Assembly (NCBI GenBank): GCA_003194525.1
Contig: NBIV01000169.1
Span: 111,615 to 175,614, forward strand
Direction: 5' to 3'
Length of the DNA stretch: 64,000 nt
Origin: Gracilariopsis chorda
Taxonomy: Eukaryota > Rhodophyta > Florideophyceae > Gracilariales > Gracilariaceae
This document shows, in pieces, positions 1 to 9,190 of the stretch (within the stretch, counting starts at the first letter, position 1; each line of letters starts with the position of its first letter). The position numbers and the translations under genes were made by a program. The notes under the pieces were generated by a model. The model did no database searches. It saw nothing but the letters and a program-made list of their open reading frames with translations, and was not told where the DNA came from.

Positions 1-1344
1 GTGAGTTTGGCACTCCGGTGCTAGCATGATCAGGGTCTGTTAGAGAGTTTCAGCTATGCGAATGTATTCGTACTTTAGCGTCTGCAAACGACTCCGTTTT
101 ATCTAACGCATTTACCAACAGGTGCATCATAGCCCGTATTTGGTGTTATGATCCCTTCGGTACCACGGCATCCTGACCACTTCTTAGGCTCTGAAGTGTT
201 TCAAATTTAGGTGAGGAATAGTATATTCTTAATTGTGTACGTCCGTCGTATTCCGTAATGAAGAACCTCTTGCAGTTCACATCATGTCAGCCACCGACTA
301 GTTTCCGTGGTTGCGTTCCAGGCCTCATGCGGAAATACGAACCAAGGCCCATTTCGCTTCGTCCCGCTTTTTTGTGATGAGACGTCAAGCACCCTACTTG
401 CAATGGTCAGACTTCGCGTAACTGACTTCTTGCAAGTGTCGCCGACATCGAAAGACGTAGACCGCATGAATCGTCCACTATTAGCATCTTCGGCTATTGT
501 TGAAGTTGCATAAGCTAACCATCTATAGGAGTCGCTATTGAAACTCCAAGCAATGATGGCTTGCTCTGGTAGCATCCACTCAGTGGATTCTACTGCACTG
601 TTCGCGGCCAAACGTAACTCCATCTGCTCCAGTAAAAGGGCGTCGCCATTACCTTCTAAACACACACACACACCACTCTGTGGACATGCATATCCAATTC
701 TCTCGCTTTTCTCTTTCAAAACATGTCAAATTCGGCTTGCAGCGATATGTACAGATGCACGTACAGATGCACATGGAAGTGGATGGGGGAACGCCCGTAG
801 GCTACGGGCCGTTACCCTTGCTTTGCATGGACGAAGCTTGTTAATCCGTTGTTTGGAACAGTCTGGGGGGAAAATCTTGTACCGATTTGATGTGCGTGTT
901 CTACACCATCCCTACCCTTGTACTGTACTGTATGATACAGTAGGATAGCATTCTGCAGTGCAGTGTGGAGTACAACTGCAGATTCTGCACTTGTAAAGGG
1001 TTAGCGATCGCTACTCCGTACTGTACGGCAGATCCGCACCGTTTGCCCGATGCTCTACTATCTTTTCCATCCATTCGCAACCTTCTGCAGACATTACCTA
1101 CAGTGCTAGCTACTGTGATTTTGTAACACATCCTAGTCGACGATCTAGCTAGCCGCCGAAGGGAATAGGGATACACTTCGCACCACTAATGCCTTCTCCA
1201 TCATCAGACACTGACGGTACCGATTTATTGATACATACGGTGTTTCATCACTCTTGTCTTGTCGCCCTACGCTACCTCAGGTAAAGCGAAGACACGATTC
1301 TTAAAGCGCAACTGACTCAGATTCCTGCTGTATAACTTCGTCCG
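1..1344. other. Intergenic, no gene recognised
   Basis: Open frames here are short, mostly lack ATG starts and match no family I know. A minus-strand frame of 145 codons (282-719) begins only at TTG and has no recognisable motif. A (CA)n run lies near 660-672. The 3' part up to 1344 should contain the promoter and leader of the RRP43 gene, but no clear TATA element stands out. Confidence 0.5.
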
Positions 1345-2232
1345 ATGATCAGTGAGGACGTTTATCGAAAGGTACATCCAAAAGAGTACTTGAAGCGGTT
1401 CATTGACAAAGATGTCAGGCCAGATGGCAGAGCCGTCTCCACTGCCAGATATCTAAGACTCACAATCGGATCCATTAACACAGCCGTAGGATCTGCTCTT
1501 GTGAGGTTGGGGAATACAACAGTTCTTGCTGGAGTTAATGCAACTTTGATAAGGCCAAATAACGCCAATCCTGACAAAGGCATTGTGGAGGTCTCTGTAG
1601 AACTCCTTCCTACTGCGTCAGGAGAATCTAGAAACGTGCGAGGGGAAGAAGCAGTCGTTCTTGCTGAGTTTCTCCGCACCCTGATAATACCGCATATTGA
1701 CGTGTCGACGCTCTGTGTGGAGGCCGACAAGTTAGTGTGGTGTTTGAGCTTGACTGTGTATTGCATTGATCACGATGGTAATCTTGAAGATTCTGTCGTG
1801 TTGGCGGCCGTTGCTGCGTTGCGCAATGTCCGTTTACCTACAGTGCGAATGGTTGATGGAGATGAAGGAGGGGATATTGAAAACGGTATTGAAAATACGA
1901 GAATGATCGATGCCGACAATGAAGCGGAAGAGGGAAATGAATCCATCATGGCCGTTGTGTCTTCGAAGCGGACAGAGTCCCTTGAGCTTGATAACTTTCC
2001 CCTCACTGTCTCGTTCCAGTTGTTCTGCGAAAAGGCGCTTATTGACCCTTCTGCAGAAGAAGAAGTGGTTTGTGTATCACGAGTGACATTCATCATGAAA
2101 CCGACTGGGGATATGAGAGGAATTCTCAAAGAGGGGGGACATATTCTCTCTCCAAAGCTGTACAACTCATGTTTGGCGCAATCGAAGGAGAGGGTGAAAG
2201 AGTATATGAAGAAGCTCCAGGCTGGTAGCTAA
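1345..2232 (+). CDS. RRP43: Exosome complex component RRP43 (EXOSC8-like, RNase PH fold)
   Basis: A 295-residue RNase PH-like protein, expected to be a structural subunit of the six-membered ring of the RNA exosome, which degrades and processes RNA 3'->5' in nucleus and cytosol. The N-terminus (HPKEYLKRFIDKDVRPDGR, residues 11-29) and the block from GSINTAVGSALVRLGNTTV onward are typical of the RRP43/RRP42/RRP45 subfamily; the spacing of PDKG, GEEA and KLVW, then LEDSVVLAAVAALRNVRLP, fits RRP43 best. An acidic insert at about residues 175-200 (EGGDIENGIE, then NEAEEGNES) is not part of the core fold. Single uninterrupted frame; the ATG at 1345 puts the conserved N-terminal helix right at the start. 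The gene faces the glycosyltransferase on the other strand, with 122 bp between the two stops. The choice among exosome paralogues rests on overall pattern, not on a computed alignment. Confidence 0.88.
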   Translation: MISEDVYRKVHPKEYLKRFIDKDVRPDGRAVSTARYLRLTIGSINTAVGSALVRLGNTTVLAGVNATLIRPNNANPDKGIVEVSVELLPTASGESRNVRGEEAVVLAEFLRTLIIPHIDVSTLCVEADKLVWCLSLTVYCIDHDGNLEDSVVLAAVAALRNVRLPTVRMVDGDEGGDIENGIENTRMIDADNEAEEGNESIMAVVSSKRTESLELDNFPLTVSFQLFCEKALIDPSAEEEVVCVSRVTFIMKPTGDMRGILKEGGHILSPKLYNSCLAQSKERVKEYMKKLQAGS

Positions 2233-2354
2233 AGAGCATCTGTGTGACAGTGCTTCGCGATGAGCAAGTATTGTCACCAGCTATGAGAAAATGAAGACCA
2301 CGCTAGATTTCGTAACCCAAGAGCTTTACGAAGGGTTACTTGTTTCGAGCATGT

Positions 2355-3287
2355 CTAAGGGCCTGGTTGTACACTTCCTGGTAGCTGAACGCCTGTCATT
2401 CGATTTCCAAGTTGACTTCCAGAATGTGCACAGTTGCCTCGCTGATTGTCTGAAAGTTCATGAACGTTTTCTGGACACCCTAGTGAAAATTCGCCATTGT
2501 CTTTCTCCATGCAAGCATGGAGTGTGACAAAATCCTTACTCATAGTGCCTTTCCCGCGCTGCAATCTTTCGAACTGTACATCCAGAGGGAAAGAATACGA
2601 TGTTATACGAGTAAGAAGGAACCGAATCCCGGAAGCTGATAACAGATAAGCTGCCGAACCCCATCCAGGACCTGCTCGTTTTAGGTCACCATGCCAGATT
2701 TCCCGAAAATACTCACTTGTCGGTTGAACTCGAAGGAAGATGAAATGCCAGGGCATGTTATCTCTCACTGCAGAGCCAATATATGCGTCCTGTATGATTC
2801 GGGGTAGACGTTTCAATAGTGATGTTGTCAAACGCACATCATCTTCTAGAACGATGATATTAGAATAGTTTCTGGAGAATGCATGACGCCAGGCTCGTAT
2901 GTGAGAGAAAGTGCAAGCCACTTCACCTGTCGAAACAACTGCTCTTGACGGGACACTTGTGATGGGGACGGGAGGGTTGACAAAATCAATCTCGTCATAC
3001 CGTGTAGCATAAAGCGGGGTCACTTCAATATTGTGTTCGGATGCCCATGCGTTTATATGACCCCAACGTTGTTCACAGTGTTGCATGCCTATGACATAAA
3101 TAGCGTCAAGTCTATACCTAGTAGATATCATTCCAGTATTAGATAGTTTATCCCCCATGCAGCAGGGCAGCATTTCCCATGGGAACAACAACGCCATGAT
3201 GACAGTCAGTTTACTGAGGAATCGTCTTTCGCATCGTATTTCTAGACTGTAACAGTCTACGGCAGCTGATGCTTCGGTCGGCTTCAT
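2355..3287 (-). CDS. GT25-family glycosyltransferase-like protein, type II membrane anchored
   Basis: A 310-residue protein with the layout of glycosyltransferase family 25 (LPS galactosyltransferase and collagen beta-galactosyltransferase type). Visible landmarks are the opening strand YVIGMQHCEQRW (about 64-75), the family block GEVACTFSHIRAWR (121-134) and the acidic metal-binding motif IVLEDDVRL (145-153), followed by a GWGSAAYLLSASG segment typical of the acceptor side. A hydrophobic stretch near residues 25-43 after a basic N-terminus suggests a signal anchor, so a Golgi type II enzyme that transfers sugar from a nucleotide-sugar donor in the lumen. Donor and acceptor cannot be told from sequence. 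In a red alga it could act on cell-wall galactan or on glycoproteins. The last 30 or so residues are low in recognisable structure. It converges on RRP43. Confidence 0.75.
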   Translation of the reverse strand: MKPTEASAAVDCYSLEIRCERRFLSKLTVIMALLFPWEMLPCCMGDKLSNTGMISTRYRLDAIYVIGMQHCEQRWGHINAWASEHNIEVTPLYATRYDEIDFVNPPVPITSVPSRAVVSTGEVACTFSHIRAWRHAFSRNYSNIIVLEDDVRLTTSLLKRLPRIIQDAYIGSAVRDNMPWHFIFLRVQPTSEYFREIWHGDLKRAGPGWGSAAYLLSASGIRFLLTRITSYSFPLDVQFERLQRGKGTMSKDFVTLHACMEKDNGEFSLGCPENVHELSDNQRGNCAHSGSQLGNRMTGVQLPGSVQPGP

Positions 3288-3964
3288 ATTAATTCATCAC
3301 GTGTCGAGGATAATTCGTGGAAGAGACCGTCTAATCTCACAATAGTCATTAACACAAAGCCCAGACCTGGCAAAAAGAGAATCAGAGAATATCATTAAAC
3401 ATCGGCATGTAAATAGAAATGCTTGGCCCAGGAAACTCTGGTTCATTTGCAGGGCAACGAGATCGAGCAGATCACATGGCAAAAGGGATATGTTTGAGAG
3501 AAGAGTCCACATCTGGGGGTAACATTACAATCATTCTGCAACATAAAGGATATCATCTTCTCTCTCAAACATACTATTATGTTCTTGCAGAAATACGTCC
3601 TCATGCGATGAAAGCGAGACGCTTCTGGGGCTATCTGAGCTCTTTGCTGCGACAAGTCTTGTATTATGTAGTACTGTCTCATCCTGAGGCGCTCAGGGCC
3701 TGGCTTGACCGTCAAGTGTCTTGACTGAAGACTTATTTGAACATTCGGAACCTTGATACCAACATAGATTTCGCTTCCATAAAGCAGAGACAACCCTTCG
3801 AGTTAGTATCAAGCCGCTCTTTCGAAATCAGTAATGCGGCGGGCAGCATACATACATACATATTTCGCTCCACAGCAAAATATAAATCGAATGTAGAGAA
3901 AAGAACATGGTAGATATATAAAAGAATGAACAGCAGAAGTTTGCAAGCTTCTCGAGGTGGAGAA
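3288..3964. other. Intergenic, no gene recognised
   Basis: AT-richer spacer upstream of the minus-strand glycosyltransferase. Overlapping short frames on both strands (up to 116 codons) have no family signature and shadow each other. The part next to 3287 should hold that gene's promoter; I see no distinct element. Confidence 0.45.
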
Positions 3965-4167
3965 TGCAACGACTCGGAAATACTTTATTGAAGCTGATCC
4001 TCTGACAGGTCGATCGTCTCCCCTCCTTCTGTAGCTAACGCGTCACAGTTGTTGATAAAGCGAACAAATGGTCGCAAGTCGACCCAACGGACGCAACGAC
4101 GTAGATCCAAGCAATTCAAAATGCAGTGCACGGCACCTTGACCCCAGCGGTTGCGACGTCTGTTTCA
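3965..4167 (-). repeat. 203-bp direct repeat, copy 1, with a stop-free minus-strand frame
   Basis: This block matches 6654-6856 over its whole 203 bp with about 13 substitutions and no indels (roughly 94% identity by eye). On the minus strand both copies keep one frame open for about 59 codons, containing the shared words RNRWGQGAV, DLRRCVRWVDLRPFVRF and NNCDALATEGG. A stop lies at the upstream edge and, in this copy, a TAA follows the shared word SEDQLQ. The peptide matches no family I recognise. It looks like a piece of a dispersed element or a duplicated gene fragment rather than a full gene. Between the two copies lie the tandem array and the Uma2 gene. Confidence 0.8.
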
Positions 4168-4340
4168 CCATTGCCTTCTCCCAATGTTCAACGTCCTCCT
4201 TGAAACCTTTCACTTTTTCACGGCAGACCATATAGGATAAACCATGTAGAAGAAAAATTATGTCACGTTATCGCGATGATGAAACCTCACTCGGTCATAA
4301 AACGATAATAATTGCATACCAAATGCAGTCACAACATGAT

Positions 4341-4960
4341 CAAGTTCTTGCAGCGCCTCTGGCCCCCTCTAGCAACAGATTATATTCCTTCTCATGAACA
4401 GACGCTTAAGCGCCGACAAATTTTTCTTCGGTAGAAAACATAGCTCCCTCCTTCGGAACCTCTGCTAGACTCAATCCATCGCAGCACCTCCTGTGCCCTG
4501 TCGACGAACGTAAACAGTCCCAAAGAGCAACGTGCAAGTTTTCGCTGCGCCTCTGCGCATTCAGCCAGACTTCAATACGGGCCTTCTCGCAAGGCTGAAA
4601 ATTGTCTCCGCAGGACATCACAGGGCCCTTGGTTCACATGAACAGACCCTGCAGCGCCACAACGCCTTCCTCGGAAGACAACAGAACTCCCTCTCTCGGA
4701 GCCTCAGTTACACTAAATTTATCGCAGCTCGTCCCGTGCCCTGACGACGAATCGAAACACCCTCACAGGGTATAAACTAGTCTTCGCAGCGCCTCTGCGC
4801 CTTCGGCGACAGACCACCAGCCTTCTCACAAGGCCGAAACATACTACTTTTCGCAGGATTCACAGAGTCCCCTGATTCGCTTGAACAGGCCCTGCAGTGT
4901 CACAACGCCTTCCTCGGCAGACAACGAAGCTCCACTCTCTCGGAACCTTACGTAAGCGAC
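4341..4960. repeat. Degenerate tandem array, about 2.6 units of 195-240 bp
   Basis: Three diverged units begin near 4341, 4541 and 4781. Each opens with a version of TTCGCAGCGCCTCTGCGC and contains the ordered words GCCTTCTCACAAGG, GAACAGACCCTGCAGCG, CAACGCCTTCCTCGG, CTCCCTCTCTCGGA and CCGTGCCCTGACGACGAA. The first unit is the most degraded and the third is cut short after the CTCTCGGAACC word. No unit holds a long open frame. It may be decayed satellite or minisatellite DNA, or a tandemly duplicated fragment of a GC-rich gene. Confidence 0.7.
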
Positions 4961-5357
4961 AGCCAGGAGGGCTTGGCGAGGACGATATCGTCCTCGATAA
5001 CAGTTTCAGTTCTGCACGATGTCGTTGTTGATTGATATCAACATCAGTCGAACCCCACACGGGTACCTTTGGTACCGACGTTAGTCGACACAACGGCTTT
5101 AGAAAAGTCACGTCCTGCTCGAACTGATCACAAAGCTATATTAGAGTGCAGGATACCACGTGTACAACACCCTTCGAAATCTACCCAACGCCCCCGACAC
5201 TGGGTTCCCGATTCGTGCTAAGGGTACGAAAGTAAGGGTTAGATATTCTCTAGAGACAGTGTCTGGTAGACTGTTGCGCACACTATCCTTCGTTGTAAAG
5301 GGTTACCAGTTCCCAGCCAAATCATATCTGGCTCGGTGCAACGTCCTTACTCCCGCA

Positions 5358-6065
5358 ATGGAACAGCTGTCATCAAGTTCATGCTTCATCTCGGAACAAC
5401 TTCTGTGGCGATCTCGTATATCTCGCGGCGGTGCGCCCTTGTTAGTTTCGAAGCACCCAACTCGCCGATTCACGATCATGCCCCGGGTGATGTGTTTGCA
5501 CTCTGCTGCTGCAAGCCATATCTCTAGGGGCTTGACGGTTGAGGAATACCATGAGTTGATTGAGACTGGATTTTTGGACCATGTTCGTGGCGAGCTAATC
5601 GACGGCTTTTTCATTCAGATGCATCCTCAATCACCCCTTCACTCTGAGATCTTAGCGAACCTCAACCATCTACTGGCAAGGAACTTTCTCGACGTGGCAG
5701 TCATTAGGCCAGGTACTCCTATTTCTCTGCCGGACGGTAAGTCGGAACCGGAGCCAGATATAACTCTTTCTAGGCAAGGCGTTTATGGCCATCCTGAACC
5801 AAGAGACATCTTTGTGGTGATGGAGGTGTCGAACTCCTCTTTGGATTTTGACAGCACGACCAAGCTGACTAAGTACGCCGCGAGCGGGATTCCAGAATAC
5901 TGGATAATAGATGTCAATAAGCGTACTGTGCGCATCCTTCGCAATCCGCAAGGAAACCGTTTCATGTACGACGAGGTTTTCTTTAAAGGCCGCATCACAT
6001 TAGCTGCCTTTCCAAAGAAAGAAATGGATATTGGTGACATCTTTCTAGGACTTCCTGCCTCTTAA
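5358..6065 (+). CDS. Uma2-family (DUF820) PD-(D/E)XK nuclease-like protein with N-terminal presequence
   Basis: The C-terminal 180 residues carry the full Uma2 pattern: GLTVEEYHELIE, then GELIDG, H in SPLHSEI, a PD-type acid in SEPEPDITL, the VVMEVSNSS strand supplying the second acid, a Lys in STTKLTKYA, and GIPEYWIID. These correspond to the E..PD..ExS..K core of this restriction-endonuclease-like fold, which is abundant in cyanobacteria and rare in eukaryotes; its substrate is unknown. The frame is open from 5160, but nothing before the ATG at 5358 looks conserved. From 5358 the first 45-50 residues are rich in Ser and Arg and poor in acids, like an organelle presequence; the ATG at 5478 would give a bare domain. 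All core residues are intact, so the enzyme may be active. It lies alone between two copies of a 203-bp repeat, which fits acquisition by horizontal or plastid-to-nucleus transfer. Confidence 0.82.
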   Translation: MEQLSSSSCFISEQLLWRSRISRGGAPLLVSKHPTRRFTIMPRVMCLHSAAASHISRGLTVEEYHELIETGFLDHVRGELIDGFFIQMHPQSPLHSEILANLNHLLARNFLDVAVIRPGTPISLPDGKSEPEPDITLSRQGVYGHPEPRDIFVVMEVSNSSLDFDSTTKLTKYAASGIPEYWIIDVNKRTVRILRNPQGNRFMYDEVFFKGRITLAAFPKKEMDIGDIFLGLPAS

Positions 6066-6653
6066 CGTGCTGGAATGCACTTGCAACTTGCGACAACATC
6101 ATGGTGTACTTAAAACGTACCTTTCCGGCACCGTATGGCAGCGTAGAACTTGCACCCGTCTTCTTTCGACGGGACGCGTATCGCGCTCATCAATTCCCTT
6201 TTGATAGTTGCTGCAAAGGCGCTCAACAAGTACATTAGCTTACCTCCGAGAACGCTTACTTTGTTCTGTTCATGGTACTCTTTTGCTTCCGAAGTGACTG
6301 CGAATCGGCCTCAAACTCACCTGCAGTTGGCATCTTTGCTCGACTTTCAATGGCATCCACAAACGCTTTCAACGTTTTCTGCCGTTCTTCACAACTCAGC
6401 TGCCGCTAGTGAACGGGTCGTCTCTGGTTGGGTTTCTTTTTCCCCTCTTCTTCTTCAATGAAGAGGTCCACAGCATTTCACCGTCGCTTCCACGTGCGAC
6501 GCAACTGAGCCTCTCCCCCAGAGCTAGGCTTTTTGGTCACAGCATTCACGTCTCCGTGCACTAGAGCCTCATACCCGGTGCCAAGGTTTTCAATACATCC
6601 TCCACATCTGTTGCGCGATCGAGCAGCCTGTCATCACTAAGCGATGCTACCAG
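6066..6653. other. Intergenic after the Uma2 gene
   Basis: No supported gene. A frame of 103 codons (6150-6461) begins at a non-ATG codon and matches nothing. The region is bounded on the right by the second copy of the 203-bp direct repeat. Confidence 0.45.
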
Positions 6654-6856
6654 TGCAACGGCTGGGAAATACTTTGTTGAAGCTGATCCTCTGACAGGTC
6701 GATCGTTGCCCCTCCTTCTGTAGCCAACGCGTCACAGTTGTTGAGAAAGCGAACAAATGGTCGCAAGTCGACCCAACGGACGCAACGACGGAGATCCATG
6801 CAATTCAAAAAGCAGTACACAGCACCTTGACCCCAGCGGTTGCGATGTCTGTTTCA
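6654..6856 (-). repeat. 203-bp direct repeat, copy 2
   Basis: Same length, orientation and ends as 3965-4167, with about 13 substitutions. The shared minus-strand frame (words RNRWGQGAV, DLRRCVRWVDLRPFVRF, NNCDALATEGG) is open here too and continues a few codons past the shared part before a TAG. Most differences between the copies that fall in this frame change the amino acid, so selection on the peptide is doubtful. Confidence 0.8.
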
Positions 6857-7688
6857 GAGAAGTTCTTTGACAAACGCTTTGTGCACAGATACCGCAATGA
6901 GATATATGTGGGACCGTAGCAAAGAAGAAGGACGATGCCAACCTCCCCAGTCAGTGGAATGGTCACAGGAAGATGATCAGGTTTACATTTCACTGTAACT
7001 GGCTTTCTGCTACTTGAAGTATACATGGGCTTTAAACAAAGCGATAATATTCCACGAGGGCCTCACATGGTGTTTCTAGGGCTCCTGAACCAGTAGTGTC
7101 ATAACTACTTTTACTAGTTGGACTTTACCGGATCTCATTTCGTATCCGTGGTAGAACGAACTAATAAAGTTCCCTCGAAGGGATGGACGTTGAAACTTAA
7201 TGGGTTGTCCTTGCAGCTGTCGCCGCTACAAAAACCCCGTGTTGAAGCAGAAAACGAGTATGATACCGAAAGCATATGCACGACCACGGCTGTGCATATA
7301 GAATTATTTGATGAAGACAAACTGAAGATTCACCTTGCAAAGAGCACGAGATGGAGCAGTTCACCCAAAGAACTATGGTGTGTCACTCGAAAGCATCGTA
7401 TTCCCATCTTATCTAATAGAGATCCCATCGTAATTCAGTGCGTCCTGCATTGACGATTCCCTTGTCTGTTGGAGTGGAGGGAGCTTCCGCGCGAAATGCC
7501 GAAACAACAAGATTCACCACTTTCAAGCAAGCTTTGAGAGACGCGGAAATAAGCACGAACTAAGTATAGGAACAAAAACGTCATACCCTTGGTATCGTTA
7601 ATCCAGCAAGCACTCGCTGTGAAACAACCCGGTGTGACGATCACGAACACTACAGCCGAACTAACTTTCTAGAGCAACATTCGCAAGC
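6857..7688. other. Intergenic, no gene confidently recognised
   Basis: A plus-strand frame of 111 codons at 7118-7453 contains CTTTAVHIEL, a phrase reminiscent of integrase regions of some retroelements, but nothing around it supports that reading. The rest holds only short frames. The S4-domain gene on the minus strand ends at 7689. Confidence 0.4.
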
Positions 7689-8231
7689 TTATTTCCCACC
7701 AGCGTATCGTTTCGACGAGTAGAACCCACGATCAATTCGGCGGCTGTACTTCTTGTCCAATCCCTCCTCTACAATCCGTGCTCTGTCTCGCTGTGTTCTC
7801 GGAGCAAATTCCATGTCTGGCGGAGCCACCGGTTCACCATCTCGCAAAGTGCCGTATTCCATACCATTAATCGAGAGCATATCCGTTTCCACATTAATTC
7901 GTGCCTTTTCATCCCGTATCACTTTTCCATTTACAAGCACGCGGCCGGTTCGAATCAATAATCCACATGTTTCAAAGGAGGCCACATTCAGCTTTGAAAG
8001 AGCTTTTACGAGGATTACTTTCTTCTTTAACGGCGCAGTTTCGCTCCTGGAGAACGGCTTTTCGCGCTTCGGTCGTTCGTCCTCATAACTGAAACGGCGA
8101 CCTTCACGATAAGAATCAAGTGATCGCGCCGTTGGTACCAGACGTGATGGAAACCTTCGCTTAGACAGCGGGCATGTGCTACGATTTGCCTGTAAACCAG
8201 TGGGGAGGGGCACTGTTACGAATGCGTTCAT
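7689..8231 (-). CDS. S4-domain RNA-binding protein, probably organelle targeted
   Basis: A 180-residue protein with one S4 RNA-binding domain at about residues 73-128: VKALSKLNVASFETCGLLIRTG, then GRVLVNGKVIRDEKARIN and MLSINGMEYG. The order matches the S4 module at the front of RsuA/RluB-type pseudouridine synthases (strand-loop with VNG and the D/E-x-ISING type ending), but no synthase catalytic domain follows; the rest is a basic tail rich in Arg and Tyr. The first 45 residues start MNAF and are rich in Ser, Arg, Pro and Thr with few acids, like a rhodophyte plastid transit peptide, where an early Phe is common. A role in plastid or mitochondrial ribosome assembly or rRNA binding is an inference. 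The ATG at 8231 is the first in frame that includes this presequence. Confidence 0.7.
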   Translation of the reverse strand: MNAFVTVPLPTGLQANRSTCPLSKRRFPSRLVPTARSLDSYREGRRFSYEDERPKREKPFSRSETAPLKKKVILVKALSKLNVASFETCGLLIRTGRVLVNGKVIRDEKARINVETDMLSINGMEYGTLRDGEPVAPPDMEFAPRTQRDRARIVEEGLDKKYSRRIDRGFYSSKRYAGGK

Positions 8232-9190
8232 TCCGTCAAGTTGCAGTTCGGTGATTCAAGGAGCAGTGTTGGCAATAAGGAAAGCAAGGTATGTTACAGA
8301 TCAAAGCAGATAACGCAGCTGTGTATTGCGCTCCACTTTTGTACCCCCTATGTCACGAGAACACTTGGTGCAAGCGTTCGCGCCGCAATCGTCGATCGTT
8401 GGTGAAAGAATTCACAAAGCGGCAGACTTCACTTCGCTTTGGTTAGATACGGGCTACGAAAATATACCTCCCGAACGAATACTATTGCAGCATCCGTAGC
8501 TTTGAACAAATGTCAAACTCGCTGATACAGTCGCGTTCGTCGCTGGAAGAATAATATTGCCAAGGGCACGTTCGAGGGCGGGTTCGGGACCTCGGAATGA
8601 TACCAGAAGCCCGCAGTTGTGTGGATCACACCAGCTAAAGAGGATCAATAATTTACACACCTGGTATCTGAGAAGATATTTGGTGAGATTAGATTATCCG
8701 AAGAACACGTGTGTGAGCGGTACGCTTTCAAAAGTTTACCCTTTTTCCATTGAATTCTACTTCGACACGACGCATGGATCTCTTCGTAACGCGACGGTCG
8801 TCGTACTGTGTAGATCCCTGGCAGGGATCAACCCACGAATGGGATGCCAGTCTTTACAATGGCAAGAGGGAAGGATAGAATGCTACCCGGTAGATATCTG
8901 TAGCCGAACGCACTCGAAACATGAAGCGGTCTTCCCAAATCAGGCCTTTTAACTTGTGACTTGAACAGCTTTCTTGGTGCTGTACAAACGAAATCTAACC
9001 AGAAACTTGCGACGAACTGGGTATGTTTCGACGCTAAGAATCGGCGTCATAGTTCCGTGTGCTATATTCCAATGCTCATAACCGGGATTCAATAGTTTCC
9101 AGACTCTGATCTTTTGAAACGTTTCCTGAACTGTTTTGAGGCAACAGAAACACGTAATCCTCTCTTCTAAGCATAGAACTGAAGTCTATC
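8232..9190. other. Divergent intergenic region between the S4 gene and RPA1
   Basis: It separates the heads of two divergent genes and so must contain both promoters. A 131-codon plus frame (8557-8952) has no family pattern and is discounted. No convincing TATA box, terminator or RNA gene was found. Confidence 0.45.

Noticed and set aside
1000-1020. GCGATCGC palindromes resembling the cyanobacterial HIP1 motif (here and at 39,668)
   Set aside because: Only two occurrences in 64 kb, both within short repeat-like intergenic words; no sign of cyanobacterial DNA around them.
7118-7453. Plus-strand frame with CTTTAVHIEL, like a retroelement integrase phrase
   Set aside because: Ten residues only, no zinc finger, catalytic triad or neighbouring RT; not enough to call a fossil element.
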